This document shows positions 50,298 through 57,950 of a DNA stretch of 64,000 nt, piece after piece. The DNA lies in assembly GCF_002846415.1 (NCBI RefSeq), contig NZ_PJMX01000001.1:7688001-7752000 (forward strand), given 5' to 3'. The DNA comes from Streptomyces sp. TLI_146. GTDB lineage: Bacteria > Actinomycetota > Actinomycetes > Streptomycetales > Streptomycetaceae. The notes below the pieces were generated by a model that did not search any database, was not told the origin of the DNA, and saw only the letters and a program-made list of their open reading frames with translations. The first letter of the stretch is position 1. Each line of letters opens with the position of its first letter. The position numbers were made by a program, and so were the translations under genes.

Positions 50298-51362
50298 ATG
50301 GAGCGCGCGAACAACGTTGCCGATGGTCCCCAGTCCGTCATCTGGGACATCACGTACGCCTGTCCGCTGCGCTGCACCCACTGCTACTCGGAGTCGGGCA
50401 GGCGGCCGACGCGCCAGGTCGGCCACGACGACATGCTCCGCATCGCCGACGCGATCATCTCCCTGGGCCCCCTCCAGGTCACCCTCGCCGGGGGTGAACC
50501 GCTCCTGGTCAAGGGGGTGTTCGAAGTCGCGGAGCGGCTGACGCGGGCCGGTATCTCGGTGCTCGTGTACACCGGCGGCTGGAACTTCCAGCCGTGGATG
50601 ACCGAAGAGCTGGCGCGCGTGTGCGGGCGGGTCGTGGTGAGTGTCGACGGCCCCGCGCCCGAGGTGCACGACCGGATCCGCGGCAGGGCGGGTTCGTTCG
50701 AGCGGGCGATGCGGGCGCTGGCACTGCTGGAGGCCGCAGCGCGGGAGCGGGACGGGCGCGGTGAGCGCCCGCTCCCGTTCGCCATCGACTGTGTGGTCGT
50801 ACGGAGCAACGTCGACCGGCTGGAGGAGTTCTGCACGGACGTCGTCCCCCGGTTCCCGCACCTGAGCTCGCTCGACTTCGGGGCCGCCGTGCCGTCCGGG
50901 CTCGGCAGCCGCACCGGATACGCCGAGCACGAACTTCTCTCGGACGAACAGCTCGTCGAGCTGGGCGGTGAGGAGCGGCGCGCGCGGCTTCAGGCGCTCG
51001 CCCCGGCCACCGTCCGGGTCGGCACGTCGACCAACTTCTCGTTGCAGATGAACCCCGAACAGGTGGCGCGCGGGCTCGACTTCCAGTCGGTGCAGATCGA
51101 GCCCGACGGGCAGGTCCGGGCCATGCTCATCTACGAGGGCACGGTCGGCAGTCTGCTGGAGGAGCCGCCCGCCGAGCTGTGGCGGCGTGCGGTGGAGCGG
51201 TGGACCGACCCGTTCGTGACCGAGGCGCTCTCCGGCGCGGGCGCGGGCACCATGCGCGGCTGGGCCGAGGCCGTGCGGCGTATCGACTACCACTTCGGCT
51301 CCGACGAGGTCCGCGCCCGCATCGACCGCCGCCCGGTGTTCACCGCGCCGACCGCAGGCTGA
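50298..51362 (+). CDS. Radical SAM protein without auxiliary cluster
   Basis: 354 residues. The radical SAM signature CPLRCTHC gives Cys22, Cys26 and Cys29 for the [4Fe-4S] cluster; LAGGEPLL is the SAM-binding GGE motif and VVVSVDGPAPEVHDRIRG follows the barrel pattern. The C-terminal part has the layout of SPASM/PqqE-like enzymes (QIEPDGQVRAMLIYEGTVGS) but lacks the Cys residues for a second cluster. The ATG follows GGGGAG. Relatives modify peptides or heme, yet I find no precursor peptide nearby. It has its own leader with a strong hairpin. Substrate unknown. Confidence 0.87.
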   Translation: MERANNVADGPQSVIWDITYACPLRCTHCYSESGRRPTRQVGHDDMLRIADAIISLGPLQVTLAGGEPLLVKGVFEVAERLTRAGISVLVYTGGWNFQPWMTEELARVCGRVVVSVDGPAPEVHDRIRGRAGSFERAMRALALLEAAARERDGRGERPLPFAIDCVVVRSNVDRLEEFCTDVVPRFPHLSSLDFGAAVPSGLGSRTGYAEHELLSDEQLVELGGEERRARLQALAPATVRVGTSTNFSLQMNPEQVARGLDFQSVQIEPDGQVRAMLIYEGTVGSLLEEPPAELWRRAVERWTDPFVTEALSGAGAGTMRGWAEAVRRIDYHFGSDEVRARIDRRPVFTAPTAG

Positions 51363-51424
51363 GAGGCGTCCTCGGCGATGATCACGGCTGGGAGGGTTTG
51401 CCCGCGATCGCGTCGTAGACCTTC

Positions 51425-51691
51425 TCACGCAGCCGACGGCGCCAGCCCTCGCGTTCCCCACACAGCCGCCCCCAGGACGACGCTGTCGACGGAGAGCCTG
51501 CCCTCCTCGGACCAGTAGACGTCGCGCAGATGCGGGATGAGGGCGAACTCGTCCAGGACGAGGGCCGTGCCGATCCCGCAGACGGCGGCCTCGATCTCGG
51601 CCCGGATCATCCGCACGCCGAACCGGATGAAGAGGAACGCCCCGAGGAACCCGAGCAGCAGGAACAGCAGGGGCTGCTTGCCCGGGTCCAT
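51425..51691 (-). pseudogene. Integral membrane protein gene with internal deletion and frameshifted end
   Basis: The 88-codon frame begins like a conserved Streptomyces membrane protein (DPGKQPLLFLLLGFLGAFLF, RFGVRMIRAEIE) and then jumps to the distal part VCGIGTALVLDEFALIPHLR, DVYWSEEGRLSVDSV. As I remember the family, a central region with a tryptophan and paired histidines lies between these parts and is missing here; the end then runs out of frame, while a shifted frame continues WRRRLREKVYDAIAGKPSQP to about 51365. The ribosome site CGGGAG is intact. I call it a decayed gene. The family recollection is from memory, not a search. Confidence 0.65.
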
Positions 51692-51714
51692 GATCTCCCG
51701 CCGGTACCAGTCGC

Positions 51715-51822
51715 CCAGGACAGCCAGCGCTCGCGGTCGGTGAAGAACGAGAACACGGCGGCGGGGCTCGCGGCGATGTGCCGCTCGACCGCGACCGTGT
51801 TCCTGCTGGCGGCGTCGCCCAT
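51715..51822 (-). pseudogene. N-terminal fragment of an SRPBCC (AHSA1/START) protein gene
   Basis: From the ATG at 51822 (GGAAGGG upstream) about 36 codons read like the start of an SRPBCC protein: GDAASRNTVAVERHIAASPA, AVFSFFTDRERWLSW. Beyond that the frame loses all family features (ATGTGGRSWTRAS) and enters the next pseudogene. Full-length members have about 140-170 residues. A deletion has therefore removed most of the gene. Confidence 0.65.
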
Positions 51823-51878
51823 GCGTCGGCCCTTCCTCGTGCCCGTCGCGCCGGGCCGGGAGAAGCGATTGGTCCCGT

Positions 51879-51926
51879 CCGGCGCAGCGTAACCAGGCCC
51901 GCGTGCGTCAGCACCTTGAGCCGTGG
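51879..51926 (-). pseudogene. Fragment of an ArsR-type regulator gene
   Basis: One minus-strand frame reads PRLKVLTHAGLVTLRR, which is the recognition helix and wing entry of ArsR regulators (usual form SRHLKVLRDAGLV). Nothing of the family is left on either side. ArsR and SRPBCC genes are commonly paired in this order, which supports reading it as a remnant rather than chance. Confidence 0.5.
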
Positions 51927-52095
51927 CGGTGGGTGCCCCTTCGGCGCACGCCCGGCCGACCTCGCGGTGCGTCAGGCCCGGCTCTGCTTCGTCCGGACCC
52001 GGCCGAGCCGTTTCGCTCCCTCGTCGAGTCCGGCGTGGAATGTGATCTGTAATACCCCTGTCCACGACCAGACTTGCAGGTGGGGCGGGTCGCAC

Positions 52096-52288
52096 CTACG
52101 GTTGGCGAGCCGTGGTGTTCGGGAAGACCGGTGCAAGACCGGAGCGGCCCTCGCCACTGTGATCGGGCCCCATGTCGTTCAGGCCATGAACGGCTTCGGG
52201 TAGCCCGCCCCGTAGTGCCACTGGTGGCCGTGAGGCCGCTGGGAAGGCAGGGGCGGCGCGACACCCGGAAGCCAGGAGACCGGCCACG
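52096..52288 (+). ncRNA. Cobalamin riboswitch
   Basis: The conserved core is plain: GGTGCAAGACCGGAGCGG (near 52130-52147), the GCCACTGT element at 52153-52160, and the B12 box AAGCCAGGAGACC at 52269-52281 followed by GGCC. The RNA ends about 45 bases before the start codon of the NicO transporter. Binding of adenosyl- or methylcobalamin is expected to block translation or transcription of that gene. Confidence 0.93.
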
Positions 52289-52330
52289 GCATCTCGCGTA
52301 ATGATCCACGAGGTGCTGGAGCGTGAACGA

Positions 52331-53470
52331 ATGACCCTGCCCACCCCTGCCGCCACATTCCACTGGCGGCGCGAGGACACCGTGCGCACCGCCTGGCTGC
52401 TGGCGGTGATCGCCGCCCTGCACGTGGTGGCGTTCGGCATCCTCTTCCTGCTCGTCGTGCCCGAGCACTACGAGGTCGGCTCGAAGACGTTCGGCCTGGG
52501 CCTCGGCGTCACCGCCTACACCCTCGGCATGCGGCACGCCTTCGACGCCGACCACATCGCGGCGATTGACAACACCACCCGCAAGCTGATGGCCGACGGC
52601 AAACGCCCGGTGTCGGTCGGCTTCTGGTTCGCGCTCGGGCACTCCAGCGTCGTGGTCGTCATGGCGGCCCTGGTCGCCGGGGGCGCGCAGCTCGCGGGCA
52701 CCCTGATGAACGACGACTCACAGACCCACCAGACGCTCGGCATCGTCGGCACGACCGTCTCCGGATCGTTCCTGTACCTCATCGCCGCGCTCAACCTCCT
52801 CGCCCTCGCCGGCATCCTGCGGGTCTTCCGGGCCATGCGCGCGGGCACGTACGACGAGGCCGAGCTGGAACAGCACCTGGACTCACGGGGGTTCATGAAC
52901 CGCCTCCTGGGCCGCTTCACCAAGTCGATCACCCGGCCCGGCCAGATGTACCCGCTGGGCTTCCTCTTCGGGCTCGGCTTCGACACCGCCACCGAGGTCA
53001 CCCTGATGGTGATGGCCGGCTCGGGCGCGGCCGCCGGGCTGCCCTGGTACGCGGTGCTGTGCCTGCCGCTGCTCTTCGCGGCGGGAATGAGCCTGTTCGA
53101 CACCATCGACGGCACCTTCATGAACTTCGCCTACCAGTGGGCCTTCTCCAACCCGGTGCGCAAGGTGTTCTACAACCTCACCATCACCGGGCTCTCCATC
53201 GCGGTGGCCTTCCTGATCGGCACGATCGAGCTGGTGGGGGTCCTGCACGACAAGCTCGACCTGCGCGACGGCGCGACCGGCTGGATCGCGGGCCTCGACC
53301 TGGACAACGTGGGCTTCATCATCGTCGGCCTGTTCGTCGCGGTGTGGGCCGCGGCCCTGGCGTACTGGCGGCTGGCCAAGGTCGAGCAGCGGTGGGCGGG
53401 GCGCGTCCCCCCGCGGCCCGCCGAAGTGCCCGGCCAGGCCGCATCCGAGCCGGTCCCGGACGTCACCTGA
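52331..53470 (+). CDS. NicO/HoxN-type cobalt or nickel transporter under B12 control
   Basis: 379 residues with about eight transmembrane helices. Signature motifs: RHAFDADHIAAIDNTTRKL (helix II metal site), FWFALGHSSVVVVMAALV and LGFLFGLGFDTATEVTLMVM. It takes up Co2+ or Ni2+; the cobalamin riboswitch upstream points to cobalt for B12 synthesis. The ATG at 52331 follows GGAG by eight bases; an in-frame ATG at 52301 has no ribosome site. No cobalamin synthesis genes are adjacent. The last codons lie in a 16-bp triplication shared with the converging gene. Confidence 0.93.
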   Translation: MTLPTPAATFHWRREDTVRTAWLLAVIAALHVVAFGILFLLVVPEHYEVGSKTFGLGLGVTAYTLGMRHAFDADHIAAIDNTTRKLMADGKRPVSVGFWFALGHSSVVVVMAALVAGGAQLAGTLMNDDSQTHQTLGIVGTTVSGSFLYLIAALNLLALAGILRVFRAMRAGTYDEAELEQHLDSRGFMNRLLGRFTKSITRPGQMYPLGFLFGLGFDTATEVTLMVMAGSGAAAGLPWYAVLCLPLLFAAGMSLFDTIDGTFMNFAYQWAFSNPVRKVFYNLTITGLSIAVAFLIGTIELVGVLHDKLDLRDGATGWIAGLDLDNVGFIIVGLFVAVWAAALAYWRLAKVEQRWAGRVPPRPAEVPGQAASEPVPDVT

Positions 53471-53508
53471 AGGCCGCGTCACCTGAAGGCCGCGTCACCT
53501 GAAGGCCG
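53461..53508. repeat. 16-bp perfect triplication joining two converging genes
   Basis: CGTCACCTGAAGGCCG occurs three times without change (53461-53476, 53477-53492, 53493-53508). The first copy contains the TGA of the transporter (53468-53470); the third contains the stop of the leftward NmrA-like gene (53497-53495). Every copy offers a stop in both directions. Confidence 0.97.
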
Positions 53509-54334
53509 CCACGTTGTCCGCCGCCCAGGCGCTGAACGGACGCGGCGCCCGGCCCAGGACCCGCTCCACGTCCGGGCTCACCCGCCGCTCCTCGGGCGTG
53601 GGTTCGCCGAGGATGCCGAGCGTGGCCTCGACCACCGGCTCCGGCATGAAGCGGGTGAGCAGCTCCCGTGCCTCGGCCGGGCTCTGCTCGACGAAGCGCA
53701 CCGGCGCCCCCAGCGCCTCCCCGATCGCGCGGGTCTGCTCGCGCGGCGAGAGCGGGGCCGGTCCGGTGAGTTCGTACGTCCGGCCCGTGTGGCTCCCGTC
53801 GCGCAGGGCCGCGGCGGCGACCGCGGCGATGTCGGCCGGGTCGATGACGGGCAGGGCGACATCGCCGAAGGGCGCCGTGACCGTCCGCTCGGAGCGGATC
53901 GAGGCCGCCCACATATAGGCGTTGGAGGCGAATCCGCTGGGCCGCAGGACCGTCCACGTCAGGCCCGACTCCCGTACGGCGTCCTCGAAGGCGCGCAGCC
54001 GGGTGTGTGCGGGGGAGTGCGGGCGGGTGGCGGTGGCCTGCGACGACTGGAGGACGACCCGGCGCACCCCGGCGGCCCGCGCCGTGTCGAGGATGGCGTA
54101 CGGGTCGAGGCCCTCGCCGTCGCCGGGGACGAGGAGGTACAGCGCGTCGGCCCCGTCGAGGGCGGGCTTGAGGCTCTCGGGCCGGGCCGGATCGGCCTGC
54201 TGGAACTCCACGTTGCCCGGCATCAACCCGGCCGGGACGCGACGGGAGACCGCTGTCACCCACTCGCCCGACGAGGCGAGGGTCCGAACAAGGTGCCGTC
54301 CGACGTTCCCGGTTGCTCCGGTCACCACGATCAT
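53495..54334 (-). CDS. NmrA-like NAD(P)-binding oxidoreductase or sensor
   Basis: 279 residues. Rossmann motif VVTGATGNVGRHLVRTLASS at the N-terminus, then NVEFQQADPARPESLKPALD, GADALYLLVPGDGEG, GVRRVVLQSSQATA and LTWTVLRPSGFASNAYMW. This is the atypical short-chain group (NmrA/QOR2/TMR), which reduces quinones or senses NADP; the catalytic Tyr-x3-Lys is absent. The ATG follows AGGGAGAG. Divergent from the WYL regulator with an inverted repeat between, so it is probably regulated by it. Confidence 0.9.
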   Translation of the reverse strand: MIVVTGATGNVGRHLVRTLASSGEWVTAVSRRVPAGLMPGNVEFQQADPARPESLKPALDGADALYLLVPGDGEGLDPYAILDTARAAGVRRVVLQSSQATATRPHSPAHTRLRAFEDAVRESGLTWTVLRPSGFASNAYMWAASIRSERTVTAPFGDVALPVIDPADIAAVAAAALRDGSHTGRTYELTGPAPLSPREQTRAIGEALGAPVRFVEQSPAEARELLTRFMPEPVVEATLGILGEPTPEERRVSPDVERVLGRAPRPFSAWAADNVAAFR

Positions 54335-54407
54335 GATCTCTCCCTGAGGGTGTCTGAGGCGCGGCACGTGATCCGTCCGCGCTCGATCTGCACTCATCCT
54401 GGAAGCC

Positions 54408-54432
54408 AAACTGGCCATCTCTTGTCCAGTTT
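54408..54432. promoter_or_regulatory. Operator candidate of the WYL regulator
   Basis: AAACTGG (54408-54414) and CCAGTTT (54426-54432) form a perfect 7-base inverted repeat with an 11-base spacer in the divergent promoter region of the NmrA-like and WYL genes. Confidence 0.7.
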
Positions 54433-54451
54433 CAGAAAGAGAATGATCGGC

Positions 54452-55438
54452 ATGAGAGCCGATCGTCTGGTGGCGACCCTGTTGTTCCTGCAGACACGCG
54501 GACGCGTGACCGCGCGCGAGGTGGCGGCGGAGCTGGAGGTGTCCGAGCGCACCGCGCGCCGCGACCTGGAGGCGCTGGCGGCCGCCGGCATCCCGGTGTA
54601 CTCCCAGCACGGGCGGGGCGGCGGCTGGTCCCTGGTCGGCGGGGCCCGTACCGACCTCACCGGTCTGACGGCCGCCGAGATCCGTGCGATGTTCCTGGTC
54701 GCGGGGCCGTCGGCGGCCACGCCCGAACTGCGCACGGCGCTGCGCAAGTTGGTCCGGGCGCTGCCCGCGCCGCTCCGGCCCGACGCCGAGGCCGCGTCGA
54801 AGGCCGGTGTCACGGACGGCACGGACTGGTGGCGCCTGCCCGTCACCGCGGGCACGCCCCAGCTGGACGCGCTGCAAGGGGCGGTGGTGGACGGCCTGCG
54901 GATCCGCCTCGGATACGCCCGCCCCGGCAGCCCGGCCGGTATGCGCACGGTCGACCCCCTGGGCCTGGTCACCAAGGCGGGAGTCCCGTATCTCGTGGCC
55001 GGTACGGACAAGGGGGGAGGCGAGCAGCCGGTGGCCGGATCCGGCCACGACGGTCTGCGTATCTTCCGGCTCGACCGGATCACCTCGGTCGAGGTGACCG
55101 CGGACCCCGTCGTGCGGCCGGAGGGCTTCGATCTGGCCTCGGCCTGGCGGGCCCTGGCCGCGCCGATGGAGGAGCGGATGCGCGGCGCGACCGTACGGGG
55201 GCGGGCCGATCCCACGGCCGGGCGCGTCCTGGCGGTCCTGTTCGGCGGCCGACTGCGCCTGGGCGGCGAACGGGCCGACGGATGGCTGGAGATGGAGATC
55301 GACGGCCCGTCCCCGGAGGTCGTGGCCGCGCAACTGGCCGGTCTCGGGGCGCGGGTGGAGGTCCTGGAACCGCCGGAGGCCCGCGAGCGGCTCGCGGAAC
55401 TGGGGGCCGAACTCGCCGGGCTCTACGGCGAGGGGTAG
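54452..55438 (+). CDS. YafY-type HTH_11/WYL-domain regulator
   Basis: 328 residues. N-terminal HTH (RADRLVATLLFLQTRGRVTA, REVAAELEVSERTARRDLEA), a WYL-family ligand domain (LRIRLGYARPGSPAGMRTVD, PLGLVTKAGVPYLVAGTDKG) and a WCX C-terminal part (GWLEMEIDGPSPEVVAAQLA). WYL proteins bind nucleic acids, nucleotides or small molecules. The ATG at 54452 starts the usual MRADRL; another ATG three codons earlier is possible since AAAGAGA lies before both. Divergent from the NmrA-like gene, its likely target. Confidence 0.9.
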   Translation: MRADRLVATLLFLQTRGRVTAREVAAELEVSERTARRDLEALAAAGIPVYSQHGRGGGWSLVGGARTDLTGLTAAEIRAMFLVAGPSAATPELRTALRKLVRALPAPLRPDAEAASKAGVTDGTDWWRLPVTAGTPQLDALQGAVVDGLRIRLGYARPGSPAGMRTVDPLGLVTKAGVPYLVAGTDKGGGEQPVAGSGHDGLRIFRLDRITSVEVTADPVVRPEGFDLASAWRALAAPMEERMRGATVRGRADPTAGRVLAVLFGGRLRLGGERADGWLEMEIDGPSPEVVAAQLAGLGARVEVLEPPEARERLAELGAELAGLYGEG

Positions 55439-55445
55439 CGGGTGC

Positions 55446-55485
55446 GGCGACGGGCCGGAACGGAGATCCGCTCCGGCCCGTCGCC
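55446..55485. terminator. Strong bidirectional terminator
   Basis: GGCGACGGGCCGGA and TCCGGCCCGTCGCC (outer ends 55446 and 55485) pair perfectly; after one mismatch CGGA and TCCG continue the stem. It sits between the converging WYL and aldehyde dehydrogenase genes. Confidence 0.85.
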
Positions 55486-55490
55486 GTCGG

Positions 55491-56801
55491 TCACCCGGCG
55501 GCCAGCACCGCCTTGCGGTGGCTGAACGTCTCGATGGAGTAGCGGCCGTGGTAGTTGCCCATGCCGCTCTCGCCGACGCCGCCGAACGGCAGGTCGGAGA
55601 CGGTGAGATGGGCCAGCGGCAGACCGAGGCCGAGGCCGCCCGACGAGGTCTCGGCGGCCAGGCGCTCGCGGGTGGTCGTGGACTCGGTGAAGGCGTACAG
55701 GGCCAGCGGCTTGTCGCGGTCGTTGATGAAGCCGATGGCCTCGTCCAGGTCCGCCACCGTGACGATGGGCAGGATCGGCCCGAAGATCTCCTCCCGCATC
55801 ACCGGCGACTTGGGGTCGACGTCGGCGAGGACGGTCGGCGCGAGGTACTTGGTGGCGCGGTCGCCCCGGCCACCGGTGACGACCCGGCCCGAGTCGAGCA
55901 GCGCGCTCAGCCGGTCGAAGTGGCGCTCGTTGACGATGCGGCCGTACTCGGCGGAGGCCTGCGGGTCGGCTCCGTACAGGGCCTCCACGGCCCGGGCCAG
56001 CGCCGGTTCGAGGGCGCGGGCGGTCTCCGGGTCGGTGAGGACGTAGTCGGGCGCGACACAGGTCTGGCCCGCGTTGAGGAACTTGCCCGCGGCCAGCCGG
56101 GCCGCGACCGTGTCGAGGTCGGCGTCCCGGTCGACGAACACCGGGGACTTGCCGCCCAGTTCGAGGGTGACCGGGGTGAGGTGCTGGACGGCGGCGGCCA
56201 TGACGATACGGCCGACGGTGCCGTTGCCGGTGTAGAAGATGTGGTCGAACCGCTCGGCCAGCAGCGCCGTGGTCTCCGGGATGCCGCCTTCCACCACGGC
56301 CACCGCGTCCGGGTCGAGATACTCGGGCAGCAGCCGCGCCAGCACGGCGGAGGTGGCCGGAGCCAGCTCGCTGGGCTTGACCACGACCGCGTTCCCCGCG
56401 GCCAGGGCGCCGATCATCGGGGTGAGCAGCAGCTGCGCCGGATAGTTCCAGGGCGCGATGACCAGGACCACGCCCAGCGGGTCGTACTGCGTCCAGGCCG
56501 TCGCCCCGCCCAGGTGCTCCGGGACGGGCGCGGGCTCGGGGCGCAGCCACTGCGCGAGGTGGTCCAGGGTGTGGTCGATCTCCCGGACGGTGAAGCCGAT
56601 CTCGGTGCGCTGGACCTCGGCCGGGCTCTTGCCGAGGTCCGCGCGGAGCGACTCCACCAGGTCCGCACCGCGCTCGGTGAGCATCTCGCGCAGGCGTCGC
56701 AGCTGGGTGGTGCGCCACTCGACGGGCTTGGTGCGGCCGGTGCGGAAGGTGGCGCGCAGCCGGGCCACGGTGTCGGCGGGCTGCTCCTGGATGGGGTTCA
56801 T
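55491..56801 (-). CDS. Aldehyde dehydrogenase, class 3 type
   Basis: 436 residues, the short length of class 3/fatty aldehyde and coniferyl aldehyde dehydrogenases. Motifs: VLVIAPWNYPAQLLLTPMIG, AAGNAVVVKPSELAPATSAV, YTGNGTVGRIVMAAA, the general-base Glu in TLELGGKSPVFV, catalytic Cys248 in NAGQTCVAPDYVL and EEIFGPILPI. Oxidises aldehydes to acids with NAD(P) in the cytoplasm. The ATG at 56801 follows GAGG. The upstream 420 bases hold the promoter; no partner gene is adjacent. Confidence 0.94.
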   Translation of the reverse strand: MNPIQEQPADTVARLRATFRTGRTKPVEWRTTQLRRLREMLTERGADLVESLRADLGKSPAEVQRTEIGFTVREIDHTLDHLAQWLRPEPAPVPEHLGGATAWTQYDPLGVVLVIAPWNYPAQLLLTPMIGALAAGNAVVVKPSELAPATSAVLARLLPEYLDPDAVAVVEGGIPETTALLAERFDHIFYTGNGTVGRIVMAAAVQHLTPVTLELGGKSPVFVDRDADLDTVAARLAAGKFLNAGQTCVAPDYVLTDPETARALEPALARAVEALYGADPQASAEYGRIVNERHFDRLSALLDSGRVVTGGRGDRATKYLAPTVLADVDPKSPVMREEIFGPILPIVTVADLDEAIGFINDRDKPLALYAFTESTTTRERLAAETSSGGLGLGLPLAHLTVSDLPFGGVGESGMGNYHGRYSIETFSHRKAVLAAG

Positions 56802-57222
56802 GGTGCCTCGCTGCTGGGGGGCGGACCCGTCGGTCCGCGCTGTCGTCGGGGTCGAGCCTCGATCAGCTCGATGCATATGCCAACAGTTGAGGTTGGAAAA
56901 TAAATTCCCGGGGGCGCGCGATTTCCTCGCGGGAGTTTCGTGGCTGCGCGGAGCGACGAGCCGGGACGGTGCGTGGCGACCGGAGGGGCGGGTGTGCAGC
57001 GGATCCGGCGGCTCATCTTCCGTATGGGGCGGGCTCGTGCGGCACTTCCGTGGATTCACCTCGCATATACGAGAAGTTTCCTACCGACCAGTAGACATCG
57101 GGTCACCGGCTGATCATTCTTGGCCGTGCGCATGCCAATCCCGTGCCGAACGGGCCGATCGCCACGGCCCGACGGATCCCCCACGGGCTCCCACCATCGC
57201 GACAGAGGAGCACCAACCCCCC
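56802..57222. other. Divergent promoter region of about 420 bases
   Basis: No gene seen between the aldehyde dehydrogenase and the HAD phosphatase. An AT-rich stretch at 56885-56910 with CCAAC-N7-GTTGG (56880-56896) probably marks the leftward promoter and an operator. CTACCGACCAGTAG near 57079-57092 is a 10-of-14 near-palindrome of a kind bound by TetR regulators and may serve the rightward gene. Confidence 0.45.
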
Positions 57223-57882
57223 ATGCACCGCACTGCTTGGACGACGCGCACGGCCGTCACGGTGGCCGCAGCGGCGACCGCCCTCATCGCCGCGCCGACC
57301 GCCTCCCAGGCGGCCCCCGCCGCGGCCCCGCACTCCGTCGTGGCCCAGGCCTCCGCCTCCGGCGGGATCGCCGCGCTCAAGGGCGTCGACTACGGGACCT
57401 GGCAGCGTGACGTCCAGTCCGTCGTGGACACCGCCCGCCCGTACCTCAAGGCGCGCATCGCCGCCTCGCCCGCGGGCGAGAAGCCGGCGATCGTCCTGGA
57501 CATCGACAACACCACGCTGGAGACGGACTTCCACCACTTCTGGACGTTCCCGACCCCGGCCATCCAGTCCATGCGGGACATGGTGCGCGAGGCGAGCGCC
57601 CAGGGCGTCGCCGTCTTCTTCGTGACGGCCCGCCCCGGCATCATCGAGTCCCTCACCGCGTACAACCTCAAGGCGGTCGGCTACCCCGTCACCGGTCTCT
57701 ACGTACGGGATCTGCCGGACCTGTTCCACGAGGTCAGCACGTACAAGACGGAGAAGCGGGCCGAGATCGAGGCGCGCGGCTACACGGTCGTCGCCAACTT
57801 CGGCAACAACACGACCGACCTGGTCGGCGGTCACGCCGAGCGCACCTTCAAGCTCCCGGACTACGACGGCAAGCTGTCCTGA
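57223..57882 (+). CDS. Exported HAD-superfamily acid phosphatase (class B-like)
   Basis: 219 residues. A signal peptide (TAWTTRTAVTVAAAATALIA, ending ASQAA) precedes a HAD-IIIB domain: IVLDIDNTTLETDFHHFW with nucleophile Asp93 and general acid Asp95, VFFVTARPGI (motif II), YKTEKRAEIEARGYTVVANF (motif III Lys) and GNNTTDLVGGHAERTFKLPD (motif IV, Asn where the usual Asp stands). It removes phosphate from organic esters outside the cell. GAGGAG lies twelve bases before the ATG, a longish spacing. Single gene, ended by a strong hairpin. Confidence 0.9.
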   Translation: MHRTAWTTRTAVTVAAAATALIAAPTASQAAPAAAPHSVVAQASASGGIAALKGVDYGTWQRDVQSVVDTARPYLKARIAASPAGEKPAIVLDIDNTTLETDFHHFWTFPTPAIQSMRDMVREASAQGVAVFFVTARPGIIESLTAYNLKAVGYPVTGLYVRDLPDLFHEVSTYKTEKRAEIEARGYTVVANFGNNTTDLVGGHAERTFKLPDYDGKLS

Positions 57883-57899
57883 CCGGTCGGTGACACGGC

Positions 57900-57935
57900 G
57901 ACGGCGCCCCGCGGCCACTGCCGCGGGGCGCCGTC
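57900..57935. terminator. Strong bidirectional terminator
   Basis: GACGGCGCCCCGCGG (57900-57914) pairs perfectly with its complement at 57921-57935 over a 6-base loop, between the converging phosphatase and flavoprotein genes. Confidence 0.87.
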
Positions 57936-57950
57936 CTGCGTATCAGGCCG

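Noticed and set aside
51607-52095. 162-codon frame on the minus strand across the gene remnants
   Set aside because: It joins an SRPBCC start to unrelated sequence in both directions; explained better as decayed genes.
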